From assembly GCF_001584145.1 (NCBI RefSeq), contig NZ_CP013232.1, positions 682,001 through 746,000 of the forward strand: 64,000 bases of DNA, given 5' to 3'. The notes beneath the pieces are model-generated. The model did not search any database. It was given only the letters and a program-made list of their open reading frames with translations, and had not been told where the DNA came from. Positions 7,666 through 17,327 of the stretch are shown here, piece after piece (within the stretch, counting starts at the first letter, position 1; the number at the start of each line of letters is the position of its first letter). Both the position numbers and the translations under genes were made by a program. The DNA is from Collimonas fungivorans. GTDB taxonomy: Bacteria > Pseudomonadota > Gammaproteobacteria > Burkholderiales > Burkholderiaceae_D.

Positions 7666-8862
7666 ATGGCAAAAGGCAAGTTTGAGCGGACCAAGCCGCA
7701 CGTCAACGTTGGCACTATCGGCCACGTCGACCACGGCAAGACCACGCTGACAGCAGCGATCGCGACAGTATTGTCGAAGAAATTTGGCGGCGAAGCCAAA
7801 GCGTACGATCAGATTGACGCAGCGCCAGAAGAAAAAGCGCGCGGCATCACGATCAACACTGCACACGTTGAATACGAAACTGCAAACCGCCACTACGCCC
7901 ACGTTGACTGCCCAGGCCATGCTGACTATGTGAAAAACATGATCACCGGCGCGGCACAGATGGACGGTGCGATCCTGGTGTGTTCGGCAGCTGACGGCCC
8001 AATGCCACAGACCCGTGAACACATCCTGTTGTCGCGTCAAGTTGGCGTGCCATACATCATCGTGTTCCTGAACAAAGCGGACATGGTCGACGACGAAGAG
8101 TTGCTCGAGCTGGTTGAAATGGAAGTGCGCGAGCTGTTGACCAAGTATGATTTCCCAGGCGACGACCTGCCAATCATCAAGGGTTCGGCCAAGCTGGCCT
8201 TGGAAGGTGACACTGGCCCATTGGGCGAGCAAGCGATCATGGCTCTGGCTGAAGCGCTGGACACTTACATCCCGACACCGGAACGTGCTGTTGACGGCGC
8301 CTTCCTGCTGCCAGTGGAAGACGTGTTCTCGATCTCCGGCCGCGGTACTGTGGTGACCGGCCGTATCGAGCGCGGTATCGTCAAGGTTGGCGAAGCCCTG
8401 CAAATCATCGGTATCCGTGACACTCAAGATACAACTTGTACTGGCGTTGAAATGTTCCGCAAGCTGCTGGACCAAGGTCAAGCCGGCGACAACGTTGGTG
8501 TGTTGCTGCGCGGTACCAAGCGTGAAGACGTAGAGCGGGGCCAAGTGTTGGCCAAGCCGAACTCGATCAAGCCGCACAAGCATTTCACTGGCGAGATCTA
8601 TGTTCTGTCGAAAGACGAAGGCGGCCGCCATACACCGTTCTTCAACAACTATCGTCCACAGTTCTACTTCCGTACTACGGACGTGACTGGTTCGATCGAG
8701 TTGCCAAAGGACAAAGAAATGGTCATGCCAGGCGATAACGTGTCGATCACAGTAATGCTGATCAACCCGATCGCGATGGAAGAAGGTCTGCGTTTCGCGA
8801 TCCGCGAAGGTGGCCGTACTGTTGGTGCAGGTGTCGTTGCCAAGATCCTGCCTGACGCGTAA
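7666..8862 (+). CDS. tuf: Elongation factor Tu, copy 1
   Basis: A 398-residue EF-Tu, the GTPase that delivers aminoacyl-tRNA to the ribosome. Seen: G1 GHVDHGKT near residues 19-26, the effector segment [14 protein letters not shown]3 DCPGH, G4 NKAD and the C-terminal [13 protein letters not shown]. The protein is identical to the second copy at 27954-29150; the DNA differs at about thirty synonymous sites by my reading. A GGAG ribosome site precedes the ATG. It is transcribed with the upstream tRNAs and followed by tRNA-Trp-secE-nusG, matching the tufB-type context of other proteobacteria. Confidence 0.98.
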   Translation: MAKGKFERTKPHVNVGTIGHVDHGKTTLTAAIATVLSKKFGGEAKAYDQIDAAPEEKARGITINTAHVEYETANRHYAHVDCPGHADYVKNMITGAAQMDGAILVCSAADGPMPQTREHILLSRQVGVPYIIVFLNKADMVDDEELLELVEMEVRELLTKYDFPGDDLPIIKGSAKLALEGDTGPLGEQAIMALAEALDTYIPTPERAVDGAFLLPVEDVFSISGRGTVVTGRIERGIVKVGEALQIIGIRDTQDTTCTGVEMFRKLLDQGQAGDNVGVLLRGTKREDVERGQVLAKPNSIKPHKHFTGEIYVLSKDEGGRHTPFFNNYRPQFYFRTTDVTGSIELPKDKEMVMPGDNVSITVMLINPIAMEEGLRFAIREGGRTVGAGVVAKILPDA

Positions 8863-8988
8863 TAGCAAAAAGTTGTAATCGCCGCGACCCGGGAAATTCC
8901 CGTCTCGCGGCGTTGATGTCTGAATGGTATGCATGCTTGTGAGAAATGAGCTGCTGGCCAAGCCGTCCAGATAAAGTGTTTTAAGCGT

Positions 8989-9064
8989 AGGGGTGTAGCT
9001 CAATTGGCAGAGCGCCGGTCTCCAAAACCGGAGGTTGGGGGTTCGATGCCCTCCGCCCCTGCCA
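8989..9064 (+). tRNA. tRNA-Trp (anticodon CCA)
   Basis: AGGGGTG pairs with CGCCCCT (one T-G wobble), discriminator G and encoded CCA. The anticodon stem CCGGT/ACCGG encloses CTCCAAA, anticodon CCA. It sits between tuf and secE, a conserved location in betaproteobacteria. The spacer from tuf holds a GCCGCGA/TCGCGGC-type hairpin around 8880-8912 that may act in processing or partial termination. Confidence 0.96.
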
Positions 9065-9100
9065 CCGATTCAGGTGTAGGGTACTGAAAGTAAACCGCGT

Positions 9101-9484
9101 ATGTCTAACCACCCTGTGCAAACTGTCGGCGAATCCGGCAGCAAGCTCAAAGTAATATTGGCAGTTTTGGCTGTCGTCGCCGGCGTTGTCGGCTTTTATT
9201 TTTTGTCGGGCCAGTCTGGTCTGGTGCGCGCTGGCGCCCTGGTTGCCGGTTTGGTGGTGGCAATCGCCTTCGCCTGGACATCGACGCAAGGCCGTGAATT
9301 CCTCGGTTTCGCCAAAGAAGCCGTGCGTGAGACAAAAAAAGTTGTCTGGCCGACCCGCAAGGAAGCGATGCAGATCACTGCCATCGTTTTTGCATTTGTG
9401 CTGGTAATGGCGATTTTCCTGTGGGGCATCGATAAGCTCCTCGAGGTTTTGTTATACGACGTGATTTTGGGCTGGAAACAATAA
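9101..9484 (+). CDS. secE: Preprotein translocase subunit SecE
   Basis: A 127-residue SecE of the three-helix proteobacterial type. Two hydrophobic segments lie at about 16-34 and 43-61 and the third, essential one near 92-115. The conserved amphipathic region [21 protein letters not shown] precedes the last helix. SecE clamps SecY in the inner-membrane SecYEG channel; secY is at 39016-40347 in this window. Its TAA overlaps the nusG ATG (TAATG), so the two are translationally coupled. Confidence 0.96.
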   Translation: MSNHPVQTVGESGSKLKVILAVLAVVAGVVGFYFLSGQSGLVRAGALVAGLVVAIAFAWTSTQGREFLGFAKEAVRETKKVVWPTRKEAMQITAIVFAFVLVMAIFLWGIDKLLEVLLYDVILGWKQ

Positions 9485-10083
9485 TGAGCGATAGCACACA
9501 AGACGACGCGCAAGGGACGCCGGCAGCAGCAACGCCTTCGGCGGCTGCGGGCAAAAAGCGCTGGTATGTGGTGCATGCTTATTCCGGTATGGAAAAGAGC
9601 GTGCAGCGCGCGCTGACCGAGCGGATCGACCGCGCTGGGATGCAGGAACAGTTCGGCCAGATCCTGGTGCCGACTGAAGAAGTGATTGAAGTCAAGAATG
9701 GCCAGAAAGCCGTTACCGAACGTCGTTTCTTCCCGGGTTATGTCCTGGTCGAGATGGAAATGACCGACGAAACCTGGCATCTGGTAAAGAACACGAACAA
9801 GGTAACCGGTTTCATCGGCGGCAAGTCGAACAAGCCTACCCCGATTCCGCAGCATGAAGTCGACAAGATCATGCAGCAGATGCAGGACGGCATCGAGAAG
9901 CCACGGCCTAAGGTCTTGTATGAAGTCGGCGAGCTGGTGCGCATCAAGGAAGGTGCTTTCACCGACTTCAACGGCAACGTGGAAGAAGTGAACTACGAAA
10001 AATCGCGCGTGCGCGTGACGGTCACCATCTTCGGCCGCGCCACGCCGGTTGAGCTGGAATTCGACAAGGTCGAAAAAGTATAA
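9484..10083 (+). CDS. nusG: Transcription antitermination/elongation factor NusG
   Basis: A 199-residue NusG. The N-terminal NGN domain begins [21 protein letters not shown] and contains [14 protein letters not shown]. The C-terminal KOW domain begins near residue 145 with [16 protein letters not shown]. NusG binds RNA polymerase, and its KOW domain contacts Rho or S10. A non-conserved polar stretch of about 25 residues precedes the NGN domain ([17 protein letters not shown]). Coupled to secE by a one-base overlap. Confidence 0.97.
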   Translation: MSDSTQDDAQGTPAAATPSAAAGKKRWYVVHAYSGMEKSVQRALTERIDRAGMQEQFGQILVPTEEVIEVKNGQKAVTERRFFPGYVLVEMEMTDETWHLVKNTNKVTGFIGGKSNKPTPIPQHEVDKIMQQMQDGIEKPRPKVLYEVGELVRIKEGAFTDFNGNVEEVNYEKSRVRVTVTIFGRATPVELEFDKVEKV

Positions 10084-10238
10084 GCAGGGTCTGCGCGGAA
10101 TTCAGCCAGGCAGGAAAGTATTTTTAAGCGCCGTTCGGAGCGTCATGAGGAACCTCATGGAATCCGGAGCAGTAAGAGGAGCCCTATTAGGTTGCAAGAT
10201 CGAACAGGCGCTAATACTCACAACACTTAGGAGCCATC

Positions 10239-10670
10239 ATGGCAAAGAAAATCATTGGTTTTATCAAGCTGCAAGTGCCAGCTGGTAAAGCAAACCCATC
10301 CCCACCAATTGGTCCAGCATTGGGTCAGCGCGGTCTGAACATCATGGAATTCTGTAAGGCATTCAATGCCCAGACCCAAGGTGTTGAGCCAGGTCTGCCG
10401 ATTCCGGTCGTGATCACAGCGTTCGCCGACAAGTCCTTCACTTTCGTGATGAAGACTCCTCCGGCAACAATCCTGATCAAGAAAGCTGCCGGCATCACCA
10501 AGGGTTCGGCAACGCCGCATACCACTAAAGTCGGTTCGATCACCCGCAAGCAAGCGGAAGAAATCGCAACTTTGAAGAAGCCCGATCTGACTGGTGCTGA
10601 TCTGGAAGCCGGCGTTCGTACAATCGCTGGTTCGGCTCGTTCGATGGGCATCACGGTGGAGGGTCTGTAA
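10239..10670 (+). CDS. rplK: 50S ribosomal protein L11
   Basis: A 143-residue L11, normal length. The conserved N-terminal start [27 protein letters not shown], which carries the proline-rich thiopeptide-binding region, is intact, and the C-terminal rRNA-binding domain ends [17 protein letters not shown]11 forms the GTPase-associated centre. The TAA overlaps the rplA ATG (TAATG). The 155-base leader after nusG contains a CATGAGG/CCTCATG hairpin at about 10143-10159 and a well-placed AGGAG. Confidence 0.98.
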   Translation: MAKKIIGFIKLQVPAGKANPSPPIGPALGQRGLNIMEFCKAFNAQTQGVEPGLPIPVVITAFADKSFTFVMKTPPATILIKKAAGITKGSATPHTTKVGSITRKQAEEIATLKKPDLTGADLEAGVRTIAGSARSMGITVEGL

Positions 10671-11365
10671 TGGCTAAGTTAACTAAGCGCGCAAAAGCGA
10701 TCCAATCTAAAGTTGATCGCATCAAGGCATATCCATTCGACAGCGCTGTTGCGCTGATCAAGGAATGCGCTACTGCAAAATTCAATGAATCGATCGACGT
10801 ATCCGTCCAGCTGGGCGTTGATGCAAAGAAATCGGACCAAGTGGTCCGCGGTTCCGTCGTGCTGCCAGCCGGCACCGGCAAGACCGTTCGCGTTGCAGTA
10901 TTTGCTTCCGGCGAAAAAGCCGAACAAGCTAAAGCTGCCGGCGCCGACATCGTTGGCATGGAAGACCTGGCTGAGCAGATCAAAGCCGGCAACATGCCTT
11001 TCGACATCGTGATCGCATCGCCAGATACCATGCGTATCGTTGGTACCCTGGGCCAGATCCTGGGACCACGCGGCCTGATGCCGAATCCGAAAGTTGGCAC
11101 CGTGACTGCTGACGTTGCAACTGCCGTCAAGAACGCAAAAGCCGGTCAAGTGCAATACCGTACCGACAAAGCCGGTATCGTTCACGCAACCATCGGTCGT
11201 AAATCGTTTAGCGATGCAGAACTGAAGTCCAACTTGTTGGCACTGATCGATGCATTGAGCAAAGCAAAGCCAGCCACCAGCAAGGGTGTATACCTGCGCA
11301 AGATCTCCTTGTCTTCGACAATGGGTGCCGGCGTTCGTGTCGATCAAACGACACTGGCTGCGTAA
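10670..11365 (+). CDS. rplA: 50S ribosomal protein L1
   Basis: A 231-residue L1, the L1-stalk protein that in E. coli also represses translation of its own operon by binding the rplK leader. The family stretch [24 protein letters not shown] is present near residues 140-165, and the N-terminus [14 protein letters not shown] is typical. Translationally coupled to rplK. Followed 18 bases after its stop by a copy of the palindromic intergenic repeat. Confidence 0.98.
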   Translation: MAKLTKRAKAIQSKVDRIKAYPFDSAVALIKECATAKFNESIDVSVQLGVDAKKSDQVVRGSVVLPAGTGKTVRVAVFASGEKAEQAKAAGADIVGMEDLAEQIKAGNMPFDIVIASPDTMRIVGTLGQILGPRGLMPNPKVGTVTADVATAVKNAKAGQVQYRTDKAGIVHATIGRKSFSDAELKSNLLALIDALSKAKPATSKGVYLRKISLSSTMGAGVRVDQTTLAA

Positions 11366-11383
11366 GTTTAGTTTTAGTATTGC

Positions 11384-11416
11384 GGGACAGAGTTAAGCGT
11401 AGCGGTACTCTGTCCT
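11384..11416 (+). repeat. Palindromic intergenic repeat, copy A (short form)
   Basis: Perfect 9-bp arms GGACAGAGT (11385-11393) and ACTCTGTCC (11407-11415) enclose a 13-base core starting TAAGCG. The arms match those of copies at 12321, 17155, 29619 and 40620. It lies 18 bases after the rplA stop. No T tract follows, so it is not a standard intrinsic terminator. Confidence 0.85.
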
Positions 11417-11751
11417 CAAGTGATTAAGAATAAAGTCCTGGCTGCGCATTGCGCAATCAGGCGAATCTTTGGGCTGGACCTGTATTGGCAGTAACGATGC
11501 AGGTCCAGGCAATCAAAGACCGTTGGGCGGCGTGCATGCAGGTAGTGCACAAAGTTAAACACCAGGTGAGCGATCAGCTGGCACCCAACGCAGATGGTGT
11601 ACCCGAACAAGTTTTGTAGTCTCATCGCTGCGTGTTAATAATCATGCGCTAGTTCTGAACTCCTAACTTCGGACGCCGTGTTCGAACCGATGTGAGGTAA
11701 GCAGCCATTTGCGGTTGTGTAATATCCGAGCATCATTTTTGGAGGTTGATC
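11417..11751 (+). promoter_or_regulatory. rplJL leader region (candidate L10 autoregulatory leader)
   Basis: A 335-base untranslated stretch between the repeat and rplJ. It contains a perfect 9-bp hairpin CTGGACCTG (11474-11482) / CAGGTCCAG (11500-11508) and further pairing potential downstream, and ends with GGAGG six bases before the TTG start of rplJ. In many bacteria L10(L12)4 binds a structured leader at exactly this position to repress rplJL translation. Assignment here is by position and structure, not by a matched covariance model. I could not identify a convincing promoter in it. Confidence 0.5.
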
Positions 11752-12249
11752 TTGAGTCTCAATCTGAATGACAAAAAGGCCGTAGTCGCCGAAGTCTCTG
11801 CAAAAGTTGCAAATGCACAGACTATCGTCGTGGCCGAATATCGTGGCATCCAGGTTGGTCACTTGACCCAACTGCGCGCTAATGCGCGTACCCAGGGTGT
11901 GTACTTGCGTGTATTGAAAAATACACTGGCACGTCGCGCCGTTGAAGGTACCGCGTTTGCCGACCTCGCCAAAGACATGACCGGCCCGTTGATCTATTCG
12001 ATCTCCGAGGATGCCGTTGCTGCTGCAAAAGTCATCAACGACTTTGCAAAAACCAACGACAAACTGGTAGTCAAGGCAGGTAACTTCGCTGGCAAGTCGC
12101 TTGATAAAGCGGCTGTGCAAGCGTTGGCAAACATTCCAAGCCGTGAAGTTCTGCTGGCCCAAGTTGTGGGCATGATGCAGATGCCGATCGCTGGATTTGT
12201 GCGTGGTTTGGCTGCTCTGGCAGCAAAGAAAGAAGCCGAAGCTGCTTAA
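11752..12249 (+). CDS. rplJ: 50S ribosomal protein L10
   Basis: A 165-residue L10 starting [18 protein letters not shown] at a TTG codon; GGAGG at 11741-11745 is optimally spaced for it, whereas the in-frame TTG at 11746 abuts the ribosome site. L10 anchors L7/L12 dimers through its C-terminal helix on the stalk base. The family segments [19 protein letters not shown] and [12 protein letters not shown] are present. A TTG start after a structured leader fits autogenous translational control (inference). rplL follows after 127 bases that include repeat copy B. Confidence 0.97.
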   Translation: MSLNLNDKKAVVAEVSAKVANAQTIVVAEYRGIQVGHLTQLRANARTQGVYLRVLKNTLARRAVEGTAFADLAKDMTGPLIYSISEDAVAAAKVINDFAKTNDKLVVKAGNFAGKSLDKAAVQALANIPSREVLLAQVVGMMQMPIAGFVRGLAALAAKKEAEAA

Positions 12250-12320
12250 TTGCAGTTTCATGGCGCTTTCTTGGCGTTAAAACCAATCAGATGTTATTAC
12301 TGTAATAAACAATTGTTTTG

Positions 12321-12356
12321 TGGGAAAGAGTTAAGCGAAGCTGTACTCTGTCCCCA
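12321..12356 (+). repeat. Palindromic intergenic repeat, copy B (short form)
   Basis: Arms TGGGAAAGAGT (12321-12331) and ACTCTGTCCCCA (12345-12356) with one mismatch (A instead of C in the left arm); core TAAGCGAAGCTGT nearly equals that of copy A. It lies in the rplJ-rplL spacer, 20 bases before the rplL ATG, so the hairpin would end close to the rplL ribosome site (TTAGGAG). Confidence 0.85.
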
Positions 12357-12376
12357 ACATATTAGGAGTATTTCAC

Positions 12377-12751
12377 ATGGCTTTTGATAAAGATGCATTC
12401 CTGACCCAGATCGATGGTCTGACTGTTATGGAATTGAATGACCTGGTTAAGGCATTCGAAGAGAAGTTCGGCGTTTCCGCAGCTGCTGTTGCAGTTGCCG
12501 GCGGCGCAGGCGGCGGCGCAGCTGCGGCAGTTGAAGAGCAAACCGAGTTCACCGTTATTCTGAAGTCTTTCGGTGCGAACAAGGTTGGCGTAATTAAGGC
12601 AGTTCGCGAAATCACCGGCCTGGGCTTGAAAGAAGCTAAAGACCTGGTTGACGGCGCACCGAAGCCACTTAAAGAAGGCGTTTCGAAAGCCGACGCTGAA
12701 GCAGCAGCCAAGAAATTGGTTGAAGCCGGCGCAGAAGCTGAAATCAAGTAA
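12377..12751 (+). CDS. rplL: 50S ribosomal protein L7/L12
   Basis: A 124-residue L7/L12. The N-terminal dimerisation domain (residues 1-35, ending EKFGVSAAA) is followed by an Ala/Gly-rich hinge and the globular C-terminal domain with KTEF-like [19 protein letters not shown] and the factor-binding [24 protein letters not shown]. It forms the ribosomal stalk that recruits translational GTPases. Preceded by AGGAG. Confidence 0.98.
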   Translation: MAFDKDAFLTQIDGLTVMELNDLVKAFEEKFGVSAAAVAVAGGAGGGAAAAVEEQTEFTVILKSFGANKVGVIKAVREITGLGLKEAKDLVDGAPKPLKEGVSKADAEAAAKKLVEAGAEAEIK

Positions 12752-12782
12752 TTTCAGCTTTTTAGAGCGCATTTATTGCGCT

Positions 12783-12830
12783 GGAGTCAAAGTGCAGAAC
12801 TCTCGAAAAAGAGGGTTCGGCTTTGGCTCC
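12783..12830 (+). promoter_or_regulatory. rplL-rpoB intergenic hairpin (candidate attenuator / RNase III site)
   Basis: GGAG-T-CAAAG pairs with CTTTG-G-CTCC around an inner GAAC/GTTC stem with an A-rich loop, followed by a T-rich run (TTTGTCGTTTTTG). E. coli has a partial terminator and an RNase III processing site in this same interval, which set the ratio of L12 to RNA polymerase subunits. The function here is inferred from position and shape. Confidence 0.55.
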
Positions 12831-13020
12831 TTTGTCGTTTTTGATTTTGTTTAGCGCTTGTTGTTTTATTAAGCGTCCGTTGCCATCAAGCTCGAAGGGC
12901 TGAGACTTGAGGAATTGTTGGTTCAGACAGTGTAGCCAGACTATTAGTTTTGTCTAGTTTCATTGAAAGATCCAGCGAATCCTGAATTCTCTATCCTTCC
13001 TGTCACTCACGGAGTGTTCA

Positions 13021-16000
13021 ATGCACTACTCATTTACTGAGAAGAAGCGTATTCGTAAATCTTTTGCGAAACGCGCTAACGTTCACCACGTTCCGTTCCT
13101 GCTGGCGACCCAGCTCGAGTCGTATCTTGGCTTTTTGCAAGCAGACAAAGTACCGTCTCAACGTAAGAACGAGGGCCTGCAATCGGCTTTCACTTCTATT
13201 TTCCCTATCGTTTCGCACAATGGTTTTGCGCGTCTCGAGTTCTTGTCCTACGTGCTCGGCGATCCGCCGTTCGACGTCAAGGAATGCCAACAGCGCGGAT
13301 TGACGTTCGCGTCGCCGTTGCGCGCCAAGGTGCGCCTGGTGATCCTGGACAAGGAATCGCCGACCAAGCCTGTGGTCAAGGAAATGAAGGAACAGGAAGT
13401 CTACATGGGCGAATTGCCGCTCATGACGACTACCGGTTCGTTCGTGATCAACGGCACCGAGCGCGTTATCGTGTCGCAGCTGCATCGTTCGCCAGGCGTG
13501 TTCTTTGAACATGACCGCGGCAAGACGCACTCGTCCGGCAAACTGCTGTTCTCGGCACGTATCATTCCCTACCGCGGTTCCTGGCTCGACTTCGAGTTCG
13601 ACCCGAAAGACATCCTGTTCTTCCGCGTCGACCGCCGCCGCAAGATGCCTGTCACGATCCTGCTGAAAGCGATCGGCATGTCGGTCGAGCAGATCCTGGC
13701 CAACTTCTTCGTGTTCGACAACTTTGCGTTGCGTAACGAAGGCGCCGAGATGGAATTCGTCGCAGAACGCCTGCGCGGCGAAGTCGCACGTTTCGACATC
13801 ACCGACAAATCGGGCAAGGTCCTGGTCGCTAAAGACAAGCGCATCAACTCCAAGCACGTGCGCGACGTTGAAGCTGCCGGCATCAAACAGATCTCGGTAC
13901 CGGAAGACTACCTGCTGGGCCGCGTCCTGGCGCGCAACATCGTTGACGGCGACACCGGCGAAGTAGTGGCCAACGCCAACGACGAGCTGACCGAAGAATT
14001 GCTGGCCAAGCTGCGTGAAGCTGACATCAGCGACATCCAGACCCTGTACACCAACGACCTGGACCAAGGCAGCTACATTTCGCAGACCCTGCGCAGCGAT
14101 GACACCAACGACCAGATGGCCGCTCGTGTCGCGATCTACCGCATGATGCGTCCAGGCGAACCGCCAACCGAAGACTCGGTTGAAGCGCTGTTCAACGGCC
14201 TGTTCTACAACGCTGACCGTTACGATTTGTCGGCTGTCGGCCGCATGAAGTTCAACCGCCGCATCGGCCGCGATGAACTGACTGGCGCCATGACGCTGTC
14301 GAACGAAGACGTGCTGGCCGTGATCAAGATCCTGGTGGAATTGCGTAACGGCCGCGGCGAAGTGGACGATATCGATCACCTGGGTAACCGTCGCGTGCGT
14401 TGCGTCGGCGAACTGGCTGAGAACCAGTTCCGCGCCGGCCTGGTGCGGGTTGAGCGTGCAGTCAAGGAACGCCTCGGCCAAGCCGAAGCGGACAACCTGA
14501 TGCCGCATGACCTGATCAATTCCAAGCCGATTTCGGCCGCGATCCGTGAATTCTTCGGTTCGTCGCAGTTGTCGCAGTTTATGGACCAGACCAATCCGCT
14601 GTCGGAAATCACCCACAAGCGCCGTGTATCGGCACTTGGACCTGGCGGTCTGACCCGCGAGCGCGCTGGCTTTGAAGTGCGCGACGTGCATCCGACCCAC
14701 TATGGCCGCGTGTGCCCGATCGAAACACCGGAAGGCCCGAACATCGGCCTGATCAACTCGCTGGCTTTGTATGCTCGCCTGAACGAATACGGTTTCCTCG
14801 AGACCCCGTACCGCAAGGTTGAAGACAGCAAGGTTACCGACCAGATCGATTATCTGTCGGCAATTGAAGAAGGCCGCTACATCATCGCCCAGGCGAATGC
14901 GACCATCGACAAGTCCCTGAAACTGTCGGATGAACTGGTGTCTGCGCGTGAAGCAGGCGAAACCATCCTGGTGTCGCCAGAACGCGTCCAGTACATGGAC
15001 GTGGCGCCAGGCCAGGTGGTTTCGGTAGCGGCATCGCTGATCCCGTTCCTCGAACACGATGACGCGAACCGCGCATTGATGGGCGCCAACATGCAGCGTC
15101 AGGCAGTTCCTTGCCTGCGCCCAGAGAAGGCACTCGTCGGTACCGGTATCGAACGCACCGTGGCAGTTGACTCGGGTACTACCGTGCAAGCGCTGCGTGG
15201 CGGTATCGTCGATTATGTCGATGCAGGCCGTGTCGTTATTCGCGTGAATGACGAAGAAGCGACTGCCGGCGAAGTCGGTGTCGATATCTACAACCTGATC
15301 AAGTACACACGTTCGAACCAGAACACCAACATCAACCAGCGGCCAATCGTGCAAGTTGGCGACCGCGTCGCCAAGCACGACGTGATCGCCGATGGCGCAT
15401 CGACTGACCTGGGCGAACTGGCCCTGGGTCAGAACATGCTGGTGGCGTTCATGCCATGGAACGGCTACAACTTCGAAGATTCGATCCTGATCTCCGAAAA
15501 AGTCGTGGCTGACGATCGCTACACTTCGATTCATATCGAAGAGTTGTCGGTAGTGGCACGCGACACCAAGCTGGGCGCTGAAGAAATCACCCGTGACATC
15601 TCCAACCTGGCCGAAAACCAGCTGGCGCGTCTGGATGAATCGGGCATCGTCTACATCGGTGCTGAAGTCGAAGCCGGCGATACGCTGGTCGGTAAGGTGA
15701 CGCCTAAGGGTGAAACCCAGCTGACGCCAGAAGAAAAGCTGCTGCGCGCAATCTTCGGTGAAAAAGCATCTGACGTGAAAGACACCTCGCTGCGCGTGCC
15801 TTCGGGCATGGTCGGCACGGTGATCGACGTGCAAGTGTTTACCCGCGAAGGCATCCAGCGCGACAAGCGCGCACAGCAGATCATCGACGATGAACTGCAG
15901 CGCTATCGCCTGGACCTGAACGACCAGCTGCGTATCGTTGAAGGCGATGCCTTCGAACGTCTGGAACGCATGTTGATCGGCAAGGTTGTCAACGGCGGTC

Positions 16001-17127
16001 CGAAGAAGCTGGCCAAGGGCAGCAAGCTGACCAAGGAATACCTGGCAGACCTGGACAAATACCACTGGTTCGATATCCGCCCGGCGGATGACGATGCAGC
16101 GGTAGCGCTGGAAGCGATCAAGGAATCGATCGCCGAGAAGCGCCACCAGTTCGACCTGGCATTCGAAGAAAAGCGCAAGAAGCTGACCCAGGGCGACGAG
16201 CTGCAGCCTGGCGTGCAAAAGATGGTCAAGGTTTACCTGGCCGTCAAGCGCCGCCTGCAACCTGGCGACAAGATGGCCGGCCGCCACGGTAACAAGGGTG
16301 TGGTTTCGCGCATCCTGCCGATCGAAGACATGCCGCACATGGCCGACGGTACACCGGCAGACATCGTGCTGAACCCGCTGGGCGTGCCATCGCGGATGAA
16401 CATCGGTCAGGTTCTGGAAGTCCATCTGGGCTGGGCAGCCAAGGGTCTGGGCCTGCGTATCGGCGAAATGCTGAAGGCGCAAACCAAGATCGCGGAACTG
16501 CGCAAGTTCCTGACGACTATCTACAATGAATCCGGTAAATCGGAAGACCTGGATAGCCTGACGGACGACGAGATCCTGCACCTGGCCAGCAACCTGAAAG
16601 CCGGCGTGCCGTTCGCGACGCCAGTGTTCGACGGTGCGCACGAAGATGAAATCCGCCGCATGCTGGACCTGGCATATCCGGACGCCATCGCCAAGCAGCT
16701 GGGCATGACGCCTTCGAAGAACCAGGTAACCATGTATGACGGCCGTACCGGTGAAGCTTTCGAGCGCAGCGTTACTGTCGGCTACATGCACTACCTGAAA
16801 CTGCACCATCTGGTCGACGACAAGATGCATGCACGTTCCACCGGTCCTTACTCGCTGGTTACACAGCAGCCACTGGGCGGTAAAGCGCAGTTCGGCGGCC
16901 AGCGTTTCGGTGAGATGGAAGTCTGGGCATTGGAAGCTTACGGTGCGTCGTACGTGCTGCAGGAAATGCTGACAGTGAAGTCGGATGACGTCAACGGCCG
17001 TACCAAGGTGTATGAAAACCTGGTCAAGGGTGACCATGTGATCGATGCAGGGATGCCGGAATCCTTCAACGTGTTGTTGAAAGAAATCCGCTCGCTGGGT
17101 ATTGATATGGATCTTGACCGCGAATAA
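13021..17127 (+). CDS. rpoB: DNA-directed RNA polymerase subunit beta
   Basis: A 1368-residue beta subunit. The rifampicin region [12 protein letters not shown] begins at residue 511; residues equivalent to E. coli Q513, D516, H526 and S531 are Q519, D522, H532 and S537, all wild type. [13 protein letters not shown] and the C-terminal [24 protein letters not shown] are intact. Together with alpha, beta' and omega it forms the core enzyme. It follows rplL after 269 bases. Its stop codon lies in the loop of a perfect 12-bp hairpin and a palindromic repeat follows before rpoC. Confidence 0.99.
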   Translation: MHYSFTEKKRIRKSFAKRANVHHVPFLLATQLESYLGFLQADKVPSQRKNEGLQSAFTSIFPIVSHNGFARLEFLSYVLGDPPFDVKECQQRGLTFASPLRAKVRLVILDKESPTKPVVKEMKEQEVYMGELPLMTTTGSFVINGTERVIVSQLHRSPGVFFEHDRGKTHSSGKLLFSARIIPYRGSWLDFEFDPKDILFFRVDRRRKMPVTILLKAIGMSVEQILANFFVFDNFALRNEGAEMEFVAERLRGEVARFDITDKSGKVLVAKDKRINSKHVRDVEAAGIKQISVPEDYLLGRVLARNIVDGDTGEVVANANDELTEELLAKLREADISDIQTLYTNDLDQGSYISQTLRSDDTNDQMAARVAIYRMMRPGEPPTEDSVEALFNGLFYNADRYDLSAVGRMKFNRRIGRDELTGAMTLSNEDVLAVIKILVELRNGRGEVDDIDHLGNRRVRCVGELAENQFRAGLVRVERAVKERLGQAEADNLMPHDLINSKPISAAIREFFGSSQLSQFMDQTNPLSEITHKRRVSALGPGGLTRERAGFEVRDVHPTHYGRVCPIETPEGPNIGLINSLALYARLNEYGFLETPYRKVEDSKVTDQIDYLSAIEEGRYIIAQANATIDKSLKLSDELVSAREAGETILVSPERVQYMDVAPGQVVSVAASLIPFLEHDDANRALMGANMQRQAVPCLRPEKALVGTGIERTVAVDSGTTVQALRGGIVDYVDAGRVVIRVNDEEATAGEVGVDIYNLIKYTRSNQNTNINQRPIVQVGDRVAKHDVIADGASTDLGELALGQNMLVAFMPWNGYNFEDSILISEKVVADDRYTSIHIEELSVVARDTKLGAEEITRDISNLAENQLARLDESGIVYIGAEVEAGDTLVGKVTPKGETQLTPEEKLLRAIFGEKASDVKDTSLRVPSGMVGTVIDVQVFTREGIQRDKRAQQIIDDELQRYRLDLNDQLRIVEGDAFERLERMLIGKVVNGGPKKLAKGSKLTKEYLADLDKYHWFDIRPADDDAAVALEAIKESIAEKRHQFDLAFEEKRKKLTQGDELQPGVQKMVKVYLAVKRRLQPGDKMAGRHGNKGVVSRILPIEDMPHMADGTPADIVLNPLGVPSRMNIGQVLEVHLGWAAKGLGLRIGEMLKAQTKIAELRKFLTTIYNESGKSEDLDSLTDDEILHLASNLKAGVPFATPVFDGAHEDEIRRMLDLAYPDAIAKQLGMTPSKNQVTMYDGRTGEAFERSVTVGYMHYLKLHHLVDDKMHARSTGPYSLVTQQPLGGKAQFGGQRFGEMEVWALEAYGASYVLQEMLTVKSDDVNGRTKVYENLVKGDHVIDAGMPESFNVLLKEIRSLGIDMDLDRE

Positions 17128-17139
17128 GCGGTCAAGATC
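17110..17139 (+). other. Perfect 12-bp hairpin containing the rpoB stop codon
   Basis: GATCTTGACCGC (17110-17121) and GCGGTCAAGATC (17128-17139) are exact inverted repeats separated by GAATAA. The TAA stop of rpoB (17125-17127) is in the 6-base loop. No T run follows, so it is not an ordinary terminator; processing, pausing or protection of the rpoB 3' end are possible roles. Confidence 0.85.
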
Positions 17140-17154
17140 AACCGTCCACAATTG

Positions 17155-17204
17155 TGGGACAGAGTTTAAGAGGCGCCGAAGGGCGACGAATTACTCTGTC
17201 CCCA
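17155..17204 (+). repeat. Palindromic intergenic repeat, copy C (long form)
   Basis: Arms TGGGACAGAGT (17155-17165) and ACTCTGTCCCCA (17193-17204) are perfect over 11 bp. The 27-base core TTAAGAGGCGCCGAAG plus GGCGACGAATT is longer than in copies A, B and E but very like copy D. It lies 27 bases after the rpoB stop and 123 bases before rpoC. Confidence 0.85.
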
Positions 17205-17327
17205 ACTGACTAGACCGTGAGATCGAGCCAGACCGGACCGCAGCGATGCAAAGGATGTGGGGTGCCAATTTCCCCCACGCAGCAATAGTAAAGAATCTTA
17301 GTTTCTTCACGCCAACTGGAGTGATAC

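Noticed and set aside
10192..10218. L11-operon promoter TTGCAA ... TAATAC
   Set aside because: Spacing is only 14-15 bases and nusG read-through explains transcription.
12377..12751. rplL minus-strand frame of equal length (12373-12747)
   Set aside because: Mirror of the alanine-rich rplL; no family resemblance.
13030..17151. An open frame of about 1370 codons antisense to rpoB, and a 990-codon one antisense to rpoC (17346-20318)
   Set aside because: Codon bias of the GC-rich sense genes keeps the antisense frame free of stops; composition is His/Gln/Arg-rich and resembles no protein family.
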